A stretch of DNA of 64,000 nt from Archangium sp. Lineage in GTDB: Bacteria; Myxococcota; Myxococcia; Myxococcales; Myxococcaceae. Shown here piece by piece: positions 1 to 10,518 of the stretch (the stretch's first letter is position 1; every line of letters begins with the position of its first letter). The translations under genes were made by a program, and so were the position numbers. The DNA is taken from contig JAUYRZ010000048.1 in the NCBI GenBank assembly GCA_030695565.1, forward strand, positions 62,001 through 126,000, in the 5' to 3' direction. The notes under the pieces are model-generated. The model was not told where the DNA came from and did not search any database. It saw only the letters and a list, made by a program, of their open reading frames with translations.

Positions 1-75
1 GACAGCGCCAGAGACGAGCATCGCGAGCACCGGGAGGAGCACGGGGCCCAGCGTAATACTCACTCCGGCGCACAT
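1..75 (-). CDS. Partial hydrophobic N-terminus of a possible membrane protein
   Basis: An open minus-strand frame starts at ATG 75-73 (or GTG 63-61) and runs off the left edge. The 25 visible residues are strongly hydrophobic (ITLGPVLLPVLAMLV), which fits a first membrane segment or signal peptide. It would be divergent from the esterase gene at 163. No convincing ribosome binding site is seen, and too little is present to name a family. Confidence 0.35.
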   Translation of the reverse strand, partial: MCAGVSITLGPVLLPVLAMLVSGAV

Positions 76-162
76 GTGGGGCGGTCGAGCAATCGCGGCG
101 CGCCCGGTTGCCGATTATCGTTCTGCCTGTACCCACGGCCGCAGACAGAGAACAGGAAGCGC

Positions 163-966
163 ATGTCGAGGTTCGATACGAAGGTCCGGCAGCTCAAGCG
201 CACCCTCAAGTACCTCAAGGGCTACGTCGACTTCGATCGCAGCACGAATCAGATCGTGCGGCGCACCGACTTCACCAACTGCCCACGGCCGGTGCTGATG
301 CTCTATGGCTTCATGTCCACCAGACAGAGCTTCGAGATCCTCGAACACCGCCTGCGCCGCGATCAGTTCTGCGTGTGGAGCATCAACCTCGGCGGCTGGA
401 AGCAGGCCTTCAACACCGACGCCATCGACGTGTTGGCCGAGAAGGTGCGCGAGAAGGTCGAGCGGCTCTACCAGCGCTATCCGCAGATGGGCCCGCTCTC
501 CATCGTGGGTCACTCCAAGGGGGGGCTGATCGGCTCGTATTACGTGAAGCGGCTGGGGGGCGATCGCCGCGTGCGCAACGTGGTCACCCTGGGCACGCCG
601 CACAACGGGTCGCCTTCGGCCTACTTCGGCATCGCCGCCTACGGGCTCATCTCACGCAGCATCTGGCAGCTCACCCCGATGTCGCCGTTCATCCGCCGGC
701 TGAAGATGGGCGCCTTTCCTTCGGCGGTGCGCATGACCTCGGTCTTCTCCAAGGCCGACAAGGTGAACCCGTTTCCGACCTGCATCCTCGAGGGCACCGG
801 TACCGAGGGGCAGGACATCCACAACATCGAGGTGTCCGACGTGGCGCACCGCGAGTTTCTCACCAGCCGCACCGTCTATGGCGTGCTGCGCCGGGAGCTC
901 TTCACCGGCTACGGCCTGCCCGTGCCTGCAGAGCCGCGCTCGAAGCGCCTCATCAACCTGAGGTAA
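163..966 (+). CDS. Alpha/beta-hydrolase fold esterase/lipase
   Basis: A 267-residue predicted serine hydrolase. The nucleophile elbow GHSKGG lies near residue 125. An upstream LMLYGFMS strand fits the oxyanion-hole region, VVTLGTPHNGS is typical of PGAP1-like and triacylglycerol lipases, and an Asp (SKADKVNPF) and a late His (VAHREFL) complete a plausible triad. No signal peptide is seen, so it is probably cytoplasmic or membrane-associated. The ATG at 163 is preferred over one at 76 because AGGAAG lies just upstream and the family-like sequence begins there. The next gene starts 10 bases downstream. The substrate cannot be told from sequence. Confidence 0.8.
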   Translation: MSRFDTKVRQLKRTLKYLKGYVDFDRSTNQIVRRTDFTNCPRPVLMLYGFMSTRQSFEILEHRLRRDQFCVWSINLGGWKQAFNTDAIDVLAEKVREKVERLYQRYPQMGPLSIVGHSKGGLIGSYYVKRLGGDRRVRNVVTLGTPHNGSPSAYFGIAAYGLISRSIWQLTPMSPFIRRLKMGAFPSAVRMTSVFSKADKVNPFPTCILEGTGTEGQDIHNIEVSDVAHREFLTSRTVYGVLRRELFTGYGLPVPAEPRSKRLINLR

Positions 967-976
967 GAGCGTCTTC

Positions 977-1435
977 GTGCAGCCGAGCAAGTGGGACCTG
1001 ATTCTCGACCAGAAGCCGATCCCCCTCCTCACCCACTTGTTGGAGGAGGTGGCGAAGATCTTCGCGAAGGATCTCGCGCAATGGCCCCCCAACGTGGAGA
1101 ACTTCGACCCGCAGACCGGGCGCAAGCTCTCAGACTTGCTGGCCGAAGCGCCGCTGCCGCCCGACCCTCGCATCTACCGCGAGGCGTTCGTGCTCACCCG
1201 CTTCGACCTGGGGCGCGAGCTGGAGGCCAGCGATGACTACCTGCGCAACCAGCGGTGGATGCAGACCGGTCTGGGCGCTAAGGACAGGGGCATGATGTTG
1301 TTCCTCTCGCGCTTCATGGCTGAGCAACTCCTCGGCCTGGCTGAGGCGACGGAAGGCCGTGTGACGAGGCCACACCTGCTGGACGTGCTCGACCGCACCG
1401 AACGACTCTTCTTTGCCCGAGGTCTTACGCCGTGA
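977..1435 (+). CDS. Conserved-looking hypothetical protein, 152 aa
   Basis: Starts at GTG 977 and ends in a GTGA overlap with the methionine aminopeptidase gene, so the two are probably co-translated. The protein is soluble and mostly helical by appearance (LLTHLLEEVAKIFAKDL; RFMAEQLLGLAEATEG), with no signal peptide, membrane segment or metal motif. I do not recognise the family. Position between an esterase and map, with a 10-base gap upstream, suggests one four-gene transcript running 163-2825. Third-position GC and codon use look like the neighbours, so I take it as a real gene. Confidence 0.65.
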   Translation: MQPSKWDLILDQKPIPLLTHLLEEVAKIFAKDLAQWPPNVENFDPQTGRKLSDLLAEAPLPPDPRIYREAFVLTRFDLGRELEASDDYLRNQRWMQTGLGAKDRGMMLFLSRFMAEQLLGLAEATEGRVTRPHLLDVLDRTERLFFARGLTP

Positions 1436-2442
1436 ACCTGACCACCACTGCTGCAACGGCTGCCACCCTGCGCCCGCCCAACAAGCTCCCCAAGCCCAAC
1501 GACGCCTGCTGGTGCGCGAGCGGCAAGAAATACAAGAAGTGCCATCAAGACGCTGACGCAGAGTTCGTGAAGGAGGAGCGCAAGCGCCTCGAGGCCAACC
1601 GCGTCAAGCCGGGCCGCATCTCTCCGATGCGCGTGGTGCCGGACAACATCCCCAAGCCGGACTACTGGCAGACGGGTCAGCCTTCGCGTGGTTCGGGCCG
1701 CGTGGTGCGCACGGCTGAAGAGATCCCCCGCATGCGCAAGGCGGGGCTGGCGGCGGCGCGTATTCTGCGAATGGCGGGCGAGTTCGTGAAGCCGGGCATC
1801 ACCACCGACGACATCGACGCGTACGTGCACGAGCTGACGATCAAAGCAGGCGGCTACCCGAGCCCGCTCAACTACCGCGGCTATCCCAAGTCGGTGTGCA
1901 CCTCGGTCAACGAGGTCATCTGCCACGGCATCCCCGACGATCGGAAGCTGCTCGACGGCGACATCGTGAACCTCGACGTGACCATCTTCCTCGAGGGTGT
2001 TCACGGCGACTGCAACGCGACGTTCTGCGTGGGCAACGTGGATGAGGAGTCGAAGCAGCTGATTCGGGTGACGCACGAGTGCCTGATGAAGGGCATCGAG
2101 GCGGTCAAGCCGGGGCGGCCCATCAGCGACATCGGGCGGGCGATCGAGCAGCACTCCGATCACTACGGCTACGGCGTGGTGCGCGCGTACTGCGGTCACG
2201 GCATCTCGGAGACCTTCCACAACTCGTTGCAGATCCCCCACTACTTCGACGCGCGCTCGACCACCAAGATGGAGGTCGGCATGACCTTCACCATCGAGCC
2301 GATGATCGCGATGGGCACGTGGGAAGAGACCACCTGGGACGACGAGTGGACGGCGGTGACCAAGGATCTCAAACGCACCGCTCAGTTCGAGCACACCGTC
2401 CTGGTCACTGAGACCGGCTGCGACATCCTCACCAGGGAGTGA
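1432..2442 (+). CDS. map: Methionine aminopeptidase, type I, with N-terminal SEC-C zinc motif
   Basis: Removes the initiator methionine from new proteins in the cytoplasm. The 336-residue protein has an N-terminal SEC-C motif, C26-x-C28-x8-C37-H38, which in this family binds zinc and is thought to assist ribosome docking. The pita-bread catalytic domain follows: the substrate His in CHGIPDD, metal ligands in NLDVTIF and GDCNATF (Asp), GHGIS (His), FTIEPM (Glu) and QFEHTV (Glu). All five metal ligands are present. It is longer than the about 260-residue short form because of the zinc extension. The start is GTG 1432, overlapping the previous stop, and the stop overlaps the next start in another GTGA. 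Confidence 0.95.
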   Translation: MNLTTTAATAATLRPPNKLPKPNDACWCASGKKYKKCHQDADAEFVKEERKRLEANRVKPGRISPMRVVPDNIPKPDYWQTGQPSRGSGRVVRTAEEIPRMRKAGLAAARILRMAGEFVKPGITTDDIDAYVHELTIKAGGYPSPLNYRGYPKSVCTSVNEVICHGIPDDRKLLDGDIVNLDVTIFLEGVHGDCNATFCVGNVDEESKQLIRVTHECLMKGIEAVKPGRPISDIGRAIEQHSDHYGYGVVRAYCGHGISETFHNSLQIPHYFDARSTTKMEVGMTFTIEPMIAMGTWEETTWDDEWTAVTKDLKRTAQFEHTVLVTETGCDILTRE

Positions 2443-2825
2443 AGCGCAGAGCGTTGGCCGTGGTGCTGAGCATCGCGGCGGCGTTCACCGTCGCGCGTGC
2501 GTTGATGTACCGGTCTCGTTCATCGCCGCTTTCGGGTGTGCTGACGGCGAAATCGGGCTCGTTCACCGCGGTCACCAGCGAAGCGATGTGGGGGCTCGAG
2601 TGGAGTGAAGACGCGGGCCGGGTGGGCGTGAGCACCGCGACCGGGACGCCGAGCTGGTCGCCGCGTTCCGAAGCCGAAGTGCGTGCGCTGGCCGCGCAGG
2701 TGATCGAGCCGGTGCTGGTGGCCACACGATCGACCACAGCCGATCGGGTCGTGGTGTTCGCCATCTGCGACGGCGTGGGCGTTTCCTGGGAGGGCGTCAC
2801 GTTTCGTGCTCCGGGCAACTACTAA
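2439..2825 (+). CDS. Small exported or membrane-anchored hypothetical protein
   Basis: A 128-residue protein starting at GTG 2439 inside the stop of map (GTGA). MKRRALAVVLSIAAAFTVARAL is a basic-hydrophobic N-terminus that reads as a signal peptide or single membrane anchor. There is no lipobox. The rest is a small soluble domain with two strand-like stretches (VVVFAICDGVGV, WEGVTF). I do not recognise a family. Four genes (163-2825) appear to form one transcript; no terminator is obvious after it. Confidence 0.6.
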   Translation: MKRRALAVVLSIAAAFTVARALMYRSRSSPLSGVLTAKSGSFTAVTSEAMWGLEWSEDAGRVGVSTATGTPSWSPRSEAEVRALAAQVIEPVLVATRSTTADRVVVFAICDGVGVSWEGVTFRAPGNY

Positions 2826-2953
2826 CTCCCTCGCCCGGATGACGGAGAAGCAAAGCACGCGACGTCAACGAATGCCCGCGCTCGACTCTGAGCCTGCCCG
2901 CCCTGCGCGCAGCTGTTCTTGCGAAATCACCCCGCGGGGAGCACACGGGCCTC

Positions 2954-3874
2954 ATGGCCGTTCTTGGACTCGGCCTCGCGGCGCTCGGACGCCCGGGGTA
3001 CATGACGCTGAAGCACCGCGACGACTTCGCGTCACTCGATCCCGCCTCGATGCAGGCGCAGGCACACGCGGTGCTCGACGCCGCTTTCGCCGGGGGCATT
3101 CGCCACCTCGACACCGCGCGCAGCTATGGCAAAGCCGAGGCCTTCGTGCGCGCCTGGCTCCAGTCGCGCGGCCACCAGGGTGTGTTCGTCTCGTCGAAGT
3201 GGGGCTACCGCTACACCGCCAACTGGCAGTCGAACGTCTCGGTGCACGAGGTGAAAGATCACTCGCTGTCGCACCTCGAGTCGCAGTGGCTCGAGAGCAA
3301 GGCGATCCTCGGTGACGCGCTGGGCGTGTACCAGGTGCACTCGGCCACCCTGGAGAGCGGCGTGCTGAAGAACGAGGCGGTGCTCGATCGCCTCGCGGCC
3401 CTGCGCGATGGCGGCATGCCCATGGGTCTCTCCGTCACCGGCCCCCGCCAGGGCGAAGTGATCGACACGGCCATCGCCATCGAACGGGGCGGCAAGCGGC
3501 TGTTCGACTGGGTGCAGGCGACGTGGAACGTGCTCGAGCCTTCGGCCGGCCCGGCCCTCACTCGCGCGAAGGAGCGCGGCCTGCACACCATCGCCAAAGA
3601 AGGCATGGCCAACGGCCGGCTCGCCGAACGGGGTCAGCTCAAGCCGTGGCTGGAGCTGTCGCGCAAAGCAGGCTCCGCTCCTGACGCGCTCGCGCTCGCC
3701 GTCGCGCTGCAGCAGCCTTTCCTCGACGTGGTGCTCTCGGGCGCAGCGACGGTCGAGCAGCTGCGCTCGAACCTGAACGCCATGCAGGTGCAGCCCGGCG
3801 CGCTCGACCTGAGCGCCTTGGTGATCGCGCCCGATGACTACTGGGCCAAACGTTCACGCCTCGCGTGGACCTGA
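2954..3874 (+). CDS. Aldo/keto reductase family protein
   Basis: Predicted NAD(P)H-dependent oxidoreductase with a TIM-barrel fold. The catalytic tetrad is recognisable: Asp and Tyr in HLDTARSYG, Lys in FVSSKWGY and His in YQVHSA. Late motifs (TIAKEGMANG; LSGAATVEQLRSNL) fit the cofactor-binding end. At 306 residues it is normal for the family. The ATG at 2954 has GGGGAG about 12 bases upstream. The frame stays open and protein-like back to about 2843 (LPALRAAVLAKSPRGEHTGL) but lacks ATG, GTG or TTG, so a non-canonical upstream start is possible. Its 3' end overlaps the convergent DUF1304 gene by 21 bases. Substrate unknown. Confidence 0.85.
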   Translation: MAVLGLGLAALGRPGYMTLKHRDDFASLDPASMQAQAHAVLDAAFAGGIRHLDTARSYGKAEAFVRAWLQSRGHQGVFVSSKWGYRYTANWQSNVSVHEVKDHSLSHLESQWLESKAILGDALGVYQVHSATLESGVLKNEAVLDRLAALRDGGMPMGLSVTGPRQGEVIDTAIAIERGGKRLFDWVQATWNVLEPSAGPALTRAKERGLHTIAKEGMANGRLAERGQLKPWLELSRKAGSAPDALALAVALQQPFLDVVLSGAATVEQLRSNLNAMQVQPGALDLSALVIAPDDYWAKRSRLAWT

Positions 3875-4228
3875 GCGGTTCGCCAGCCAGGTCAGCCCCA
3901 GCGCGATCGCAGCAGGCAGCACCTGCAGAAACAGAATCGTCCAGCGCGCACTCACCGCGCCGTAGAGGCCCACGCAGATGATCGAGACGAGAAAGAACCG
4001 CACGAACGCCGCGTTCTTCTTGAACACGCCAAGGCCCAGGCCCACCGCGAACACCGCGTTGTAGACGCCCTGGTTGCCCGCGAGGATCGCCGTGGCCTCC
4101 GCATCCGCCGCGGTCATCTGCAACGACTTCAGCGCGAACGGCGTGCGCCAGAGAAACGTCTCCAGCACGAAGAACCAGCCGTGCAGCAGCGCGACGAAAC
4201 CCGCCGCGATCGAAGCCGCTTTCTTCAG
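3854..4228 (-). CDS. DUF1304-like small membrane protein, probable CTG start
   Basis: About 124 residues with four predicted membrane helices: AASIAAGFVALLHGWFFVLE, VYNAVFAVGLGLGVF, FFLVSIICVGLYGAV and ILFLQVLPAAIALGL. The FxLETFLWRTP and AGNQGVYN motifs match the DUF1304 family as I recall it, whose function is unknown. Family members begin M-K-(R/K)-x-A, which here requires CTG 4228-4226 as the initiator. That codon forms a CTGA overlap with the stop of the upstream lipoprotein gene, like the ATGA and GTGA overlaps common in this window. The nearest conventional start is GTG 4270-4268, which would add 14 non-homologous residues. It is the last gene of the rho-lipoprotein run. Confidence 0.75.
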   Translation of the reverse strand: MKKAASIAAGFVALLHGWFFVLETFLWRTPFALKSLQMTAADAEATAILAGNQGVYNAVFAVGLGLGVFKKNAAFVRFFLVSIICVGLYGAVSARWTILFLQVLPAAIALGLTWLANRSGPREA

Positions 4229-4989
4229 GGCATCTCGGGGGGAGGCATCGTCAACCTGAAGCGCCGGCACACGCCCGCATCCGAGGTGGTCGACGGGCAG
4301 TTGTCTTCCGGCACCAGCGGAGCGACCTGCGGGCCCGACTCGAAGCAGCCGTACCCAAACCTTCGACCGGTAGGCAGCTTGGTCGTCGAGCCCACCGGCC
4401 CGCCCCACAGCTCGGTCCAGATCAGGTAGTCGCCGCCGGTCTGGGTGTTCACGAAGGTGTAGTTGATGACCTGCCCCGCCATGGTGTTCACGGGCGTCAC
4501 GTCGAGCCCCTGAACGATGAGGTTGCTGCTCGCTTCGATGGCCCCTGCCGCGTTGCGATCACTCGCCACGGCGAACACCGTCGCGCAGGTCACCGGCGAA
4601 CCGTCGTTCGCGAACTTCTTGATGAAGCGCGTCGAACCTGACCGCGGCATGAACGTGAGCCCCTGCCAGTTGGCTGAGGTGTCGAGATCGATCTTCGGCT
4701 GAATGAACTTCTCCACCGCCGAGCAGCGCCCGTTCACGCAGAGGGGAATCGGCCGCTCGTCCAGATAGCTGGTCACGCACGCCGACTGCGCCGAGCAGGT
4801 CTGCGAACACTTCGCGCAGTTGCCGTAGTCAGGCGGAATGCATGCAGGCTGGCCGGCGCAGTCGCGGTCGTCACAGTCCGTCAGGCCATTGTTGTCGTTG
4901 TCGATGCCGTCTCCGCAGACTTCACGCTTCATCTCGGCGGAGCAGCCAGCCAACAACGCACACAGCATCAGCGGAGCGAGACGAATCAT
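4225..4989 (-). CDS. Secreted lipoprotein with Asp/Asn-rich Cys motif
   Basis: A 254-residue predicted lipoprotein. MIRLAPLMLCALLAGC is a signal peptide with an LAGC lipobox. It is followed by CGDGIDNDNNGLTDCDDRDC, a putative metal-binding, disulfide-rich motif that recurs in myxobacterial surface proteins, then a second Cys cluster (NCAKCSQTCSAQSAC) and a mainly beta C-terminal half. ATG 4989 is chosen because it places the signal peptide at the start and forms ATGA with the upstream gene's stop. The 3' end overlaps the DUF1304-like gene by CTGA. No enzyme motif is seen. Likely located on the outer membrane or cell surface. Confidence 0.75.
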   Translation of the reverse strand: MIRLAPLMLCALLAGCSAEMKREVCGDGIDNDNNGLTDCDDRDCAGQPACIPPDYGNCAKCSQTCSAQSACVTSYLDERPIPLCVNGRCSAVEKFIQPKIDLDTSANWQGLTFMPRSGSTRFIKKFANDGSPVTCATVFAVASDRNAAGAIEASSNLIVQGLDVTPVNTMAGQVINYTFVNTQTGGDYLIWTELWGGPVGSTTKLPTGRRFGYGCFESGPQVAPLVPEDNCPSTTSDAGVCRRFRLTMPPPEMP

Positions 4990-6338
4990 GGGCACTTTCC
5001 AGTACAGCTGCGGTCCGACGGAATGCAGGCCTGAGAACCGGTGGTGAGCGTCAAGCAGGCGAAACCCTGCGGGCACTCCTGCTGGCCGGGGCCGCAGTAC
5101 CGCGCGCAGACGCTCTGCCCGATGCCTGCACCGCCGTCAGGCAAGGTCACCGGCAGCGCCACGCAGGTGCCACCCGCACACTCCGTCGAGGAGCCACAGG
5201 GCTGGCAGTGAGGGAACGCAGTGCTGGCCGACTCACACAGGTTCGCCACGCCATCACACGCTTCACAGGTGCGGCAGGCGCTGGTGCCCTGGCAGGTGCG
5301 TTTGCCGCTGGGGAGCATCGGGCCCTCACATGCGCGCGTGGTGGTGTTGCAGCGTTGATCGAGGCCGCAGCCGGTGTTGCTGGAGCAGCCAGGCTGGCAC
5401 GAAGCGCGGCCACCGTTGCTCACGCAGAGCTGACCCAGCGGGCACTCGAGATCCGAGCCGCACGAGGTCTTGCACTCGCCCACCGTGCCACCGGGGGGGA
5501 TCGCGCAGCTCTTGTTGATGGCGCAGTCCGCATCGCCCATGCATTCACTGACCGGCTCACACACCCGGTTCACGCAACGCAAGGTCGAGCCGCCGCAATC
5601 GACGTCTTGCACGCACTCGGCGACGCAGAGCTTGAGGCGCGGGTCGCAGGTGGTGCCGAACGGGCAGACCTGCTGCACCGAGACGCACTTCCCCTGCGCG
5701 GTGTCACACCGCTGCGTGGCATCACCACACTCCGCGCTGGTGTTGCAGCTCCGCAGCGAGTCAGGCACGCAGCCCGCGAAGTTGTTGCAGGTCGCGATCT
5801 GCCCGGTGGCCGTGCGATCGGGCCAGCACTGCTTGACCCCGCCCTTGTCCTGGCAGGTCGCGCCGCGGGGGCAGTCGGTGTTCACCGTGCACGCGCTGCC
5901 GCAGAACTTCCGGTTGAGCGTCGTATCGAGGACGCAGTTGTCGCCAGCCCCGCCGCACTCCAGATCGCTGACGCAGTTCTGGCAGAAGCTCTTGAGCGGC
6001 CGGCACGAACGGGTCGAGGCGTCGCAGAACTCGGTGTTCGACGCGCACTCCATGTCTGACTTGCAGCCGGTGATCTCGCTGACGCAGAGGCCCGTGTAGT
6101 TGTTGCAGAAGCGCGGCGGCGCGAACGGATCGGCCGAGGAAGAGCAGCTCAGATCCGACAAGCAGATGCACTGGCGGCGAATCTTGTCGCAGCGCAACGA
6201 GCCACACTCCGCGTCGACGTTGCAGGCGCGCCCGACGTAGTCAGCGGTGCCGGCGTCTGCGGGGAGCGGCGGTGGCCGAACGTTCGGACAACCCAGGAGG
6301 GCGCAACCCAGCGCGAAGACCGTCAGAATCCTGATCAT
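4986..6338 (-). CDS. Cys-rich repeat lipoprotein
   Basis: A 450-residue protein with a lipoprotein signal (MIRILTVFALGCALLGC) and about 60 cysteines. The body is a chain of short units of the form C-x(2-4)-D-x-E/D-C-x(5-8)-C, for example ACNVDAECGSLRC, SCNTSAECGDATQRC and CMGDADCAINKSC. This pattern resembles disulfide-knotted EGF- or Dickkopf-like repeats seen in many myxobacterial secreted proteins; the role is unknown, with surface adhesion or matrix contact as one guess. It sits in a cluster of three Cys-rich lipoprotein genes downstream of rho, joined to the next one by ATGA. Confidence 0.75.
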   Translation of the reverse strand: MIRILTVFALGCALLGCPNVRPPPLPADAGTADYVGRACNVDAECGSLRCDKIRRQCICLSDLSCSSSADPFAPPRFCNNYTGLCVSEITGCKSDMECASNTEFCDASTRSCRPLKSFCQNCVSDLECGGAGDNCVLDTTLNRKFCGSACTVNTDCPRGATCQDKGGVKQCWPDRTATGQIATCNNFAGCVPDSLRSCNTSAECGDATQRCDTAQGKCVSVQQVCPFGTTCDPRLKLCVAECVQDVDCGGSTLRCVNRVCEPVSECMGDADCAINKSCAIPPGGTVGECKTSCGSDLECPLGQLCVSNGGRASCQPGCSSNTGCGLDQRCNTTTRACEGPMLPSGKRTCQGTSACRTCEACDGVANLCESASTAFPHCQPCGSSTECAGGTCVALPVTLPDGGAGIGQSVCARYCGPGQQECPQGFACLTLTTGSQACIPSDRSCTGKCP

Positions 6339-6389
6339 CAGGGGTGCGCGTCTACCCCAGCGACAAGCCGCGATCCACCGATCGGGTGG

Positions 6390-6680
6390 TCATTCGCAGC
6401 CCATGCTGGTCGCCACCGCCACCGTGCACCGCGCATCGCGGCAGATGGGCACGCCACACCCGCAGCTGATCTGCGCCGCGGGGCACATGCCCGAACACGC
6501 CACGCCCGAGCAGCTCGGCGCATCGAGGGTGTGGATGGCCGACCCCGCAGTGCCGCAACAGCCGTTGGGCACACAGTCGGCGTCCTGGCTGCAGGCCCGC
6601 CCCGGGTTGGGGGGCGGGGGCTCGAGGAACGCCCCACAGCTCATCAACAGCAGCAGCGGGAGCAGGAACCTCGAGCTCAT
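6390..6680 (-). CDS. Small Cys-rich lipoprotein
   Basis: A 96-residue predicted lipoprotein. MSSRFLLPLLLLMSCG carries a signal peptide ending in a possible LMSC lipobox. The mature part has about a dozen cysteines in repeats like those of the larger neighbour (ACSQDADCVPNGCCG; CSGMCPAAQISCGCGVPIC). It begins only 4 bases after the rho stop codon, so it is probably read through from rho. A 51-base gap separates it from the 450-residue Cys-rich protein, which has the same repeat style; a shared evolutionary origin is likely. No catalytic motif is seen. Confidence 0.65.
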   Translation of the reverse strand: MSSRFLLPLLLLMSCGAFLEPPPPNPGRACSQDADCVPNGCCGTAGSAIHTLDAPSCSGVACSGMCPAAQISCGCGVPICRDARCTVAVATSMGCE

Positions 6681-6684
6681 GCGA

Positions 6685-8316
6685 TCACCGGTTCATCCCG
6701 CCGAGGAACTCGATGTTCCCCTTGGTGGGCCGCATGTGTTTGAGCACGAACTCCATCGCGTCGATGGGCGTGAAGGGGTGCAGCACCTGGCGCAGCGCCG
6801 TGATGCGCACCAGGTCGCCGGGGGTGAGCAGCAGCTCTTCTTTGCGCGTGCCCGACTTGTTGATGTCCATGCAGGGGAAGATGCGCTTCTCGAAGAGCTT
6901 CCGGTCGAGCACGATTTCCGAGTTACCCGTGCCCTTGAACTCTTCGAAGATCACTTCATCCATGCGCGAGCCGGTGTCGATGAGCGCGGTGCCGATGATG
7001 GTCAGCGAACCACCCTCTTCGATGTTGCGGGCCGCGCCGAAGAAGCGCTTGGGCCGGTGCAGCGCGTTCGCGTCGACGCCGCCTGAGAGGATCTTGCCCG
7101 ACGAGGGCACCACCGTGTTGTAGGCGCGCGCCAGGCGGGTGATCGAGTCGAGCAGGATGCAGACGTCTTTCTTCTGCTCGGCCAGGCGCTTGGCCTTGTC
7201 GATCACCATCTCGGCGACCGCGACGTGGCGGGTGGCGGGCTCGTCGAAGGTCGAGCTGACGACCTCTCCGCGCACGCTGCGCTGCATGTCGGTCACTTCT
7301 TCGGGCCGCTCGTCGACGAGCAACACGATGAGGTGAATGTCGGGGTGATTCTTGGAGATCGCGTGCGCGATGTTCTGCAGCATCACCGTCTTGCCCGCCT
7401 TGGGCGGCGCGACGATCAGGCAGCGCTGCCCCAGGCCGATGGGGCAGAACATGTCGATGATGCGCGTGGTGAAGTCAGACGCGTCGTGCTCCAGGTGGAG
7501 CTTCTTGGTCGGGTACAGCGCGGTGAGGTTGTCGAAGAGAATGCGATCCTTGACCTCTTCGCCGAAGGGATCGCTGAAGTTGATCTTCTCCACGCGCTGC
7601 AGCGCGAAGTACCGCTCGCCTTCACGCGGCTGGCGGATCGGGCCGCTGATGGTGTCACCAGGGCGCAGCGTGAAGCGGCGCACCTGCGAGGGCGAGACGT
7701 AGATGTCGTCGGGGCTCTCGATGTAGTCGGAGTCAGCCGAGCGCAAGAAGCCGTGACCATCGCGGTCGAGCTCCATCACGCCTTCGGCCTGCACCTCGTA
7801 GCGCTTCTCAGTGACGTTCGAGAGGATCGCGACCAGCAGCTCCTGCTTCTTGAGACCCTGCGTGCTCTCGATGCCCAGGTTGTGGGCCATCTTGGTGAGC
7901 TCGGTGATCTTCATCCGCTTGAGGTCGGTGAGCTTGAGCACCTGGAGCCGCTTGGCTCCGTCGGCGGCCCGCTCGGGCTCCGCTTCGGTCTCCGACTGCT
8001 GCTGCTCGGGCACCACGTTTTCACCGCTCAGGCGCGCTTCCTGGAGCTCGTCGTCGCGCACCGCGCGGTTCATCGGCGTCATCACCGGGCGCGGCCGGCC
8101 GTCTTCATCGGTCTCGCCGTTCGACTCTTGACGCTCAGCGCGCTCTTCTTCGCGGGCTTCGCTGGGGCGGAGCTCTTCGAGCTCGGCGGCCGCGGGTTCT
8201 TCGACCGCAGCGGCTTTCTTCACCGGGCGCTTCTTCGGCTTCTCCTCTTCACGCGCAGCGGGACGACGCTTCTTCGAGGTTTCGTCAGATTCGGACTTGG
8301 AGCGAGCGCGTGCCAT
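6685..8316 (-). CDS. rho: Transcription termination factor Rho with long charged N-terminal extension
   Basis: Hexameric RNA helicase that ends transcription. The 543-residue protein has a Lys/Glu-rich disordered extension of about 125 residues, then the Rho N-terminal helical domain ([22 protein letters not shown]), a cold-shock-like RNA-binding domain ([15 protein letters not shown]), Walker A ([10 protein letters not shown]), Walker B with [11 protein letters not shown]-type context, the Q-loop region and the C-terminal GG(V)[17 protein letters not shown] segment. Rho is about 420 residues in E. coli, so the extension is the main oddity. ATG 8316 is preferred; the frame continues upstream but loses Rho-like content. 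Three lipoprotein genes follow closely downstream. Confidence 0.97.
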   Translation of the reverse strand: MARARSKSESDETSKKRRPAAREEEKPKKRPVKKAAAVEEPAAAELEELRPSEAREEERAERQESNGETDEDGRPRPVMTPMNRAVRDDELQEARLSGENVVPEQQQSETEAEPERAADGAKRLQVLKLTDLKRMKITELTKMAHNLGIESTQGLKKQELLVAILSNVTEKRYEVQAEGVMELDRDGHGFLRSADSDYIESPDDIYVSPSQVRRFTLRPGDTISGPIRQPREGERYFALQRVEKINFSDPFGEEVKDRILFDNLTALYPTKKLHLEHDASDFTTRIIDMFCPIGLGQRCLIVAPPKAGKTVMLQNIAHAISKNHPDIHLIVLLVDERPEEVTDMQRSVRGEVVSSTFDEPATRHVAVAEMVIDKAKRLAEQKKDVCILLDSITRLARAYNTVVPSSGKILSGGVDANALHRPKRFFGAARNIEEGGSLTIIGTALIDTGSRMDEVIFEEFKGTGNSEIVLDRKLFEKRIFPCMDINKSGTRKEELLLTPGDLVRITALRQVLHPFTPIDAMEFVLKHMRPTKGNIEFLGGMNR

Positions 8317-8430
8317 TGGGGAACTTTTGGGGGTCGCAGCGGCTGCCCTGACTTCGAGGCTGCGAGAGGTGTTTTTGTGAGGGTGAGGTCTGGCGCCCGA
8401 CGTGGGGGCCTGACCGCGACAGCGAGAAAC

Positions 8431-8459
8431 AAAGTACGGGCGGCTTCTGGCCAAGTCAA
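8431..8459 (-). promoter_or_regulatory. Candidate sigma70-type promoter for rho
   Basis: On the minus strand a TTGACT box (8459-8454) is followed after exactly 17 bases by TACTTT (8436-8431). This leaves a leader of roughly 110 bases before the rho start codon. A long leader is expected if Rho autoregulates by attenuation, as in other bacteria; that link is inference. The -10 box matches the consensus only partly. Confidence 0.35.
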
Positions 8460-8520
8460 GCAAGGAAGGCTGGGGGTCTTCGTCAACAAGTAGTGGCAAG
8501 GGCCGGGGCGTTCGGATTGA

Positions 8521-10518
<1,998 letters not shown>

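Noticed and set aside
4842-6059. A 405-residue plus-strand frame opposite the Cys-rich lipoprotein
   Set aside because: Arg/Ala-rich translation that mirrors the codons of the Cys-rich sense gene, which has a signal peptide and repeats.
7225-8493. A 422-residue antisense frame over rho
   Set aside because: Shadow of the Rho reading frame; no start-site support or motif.
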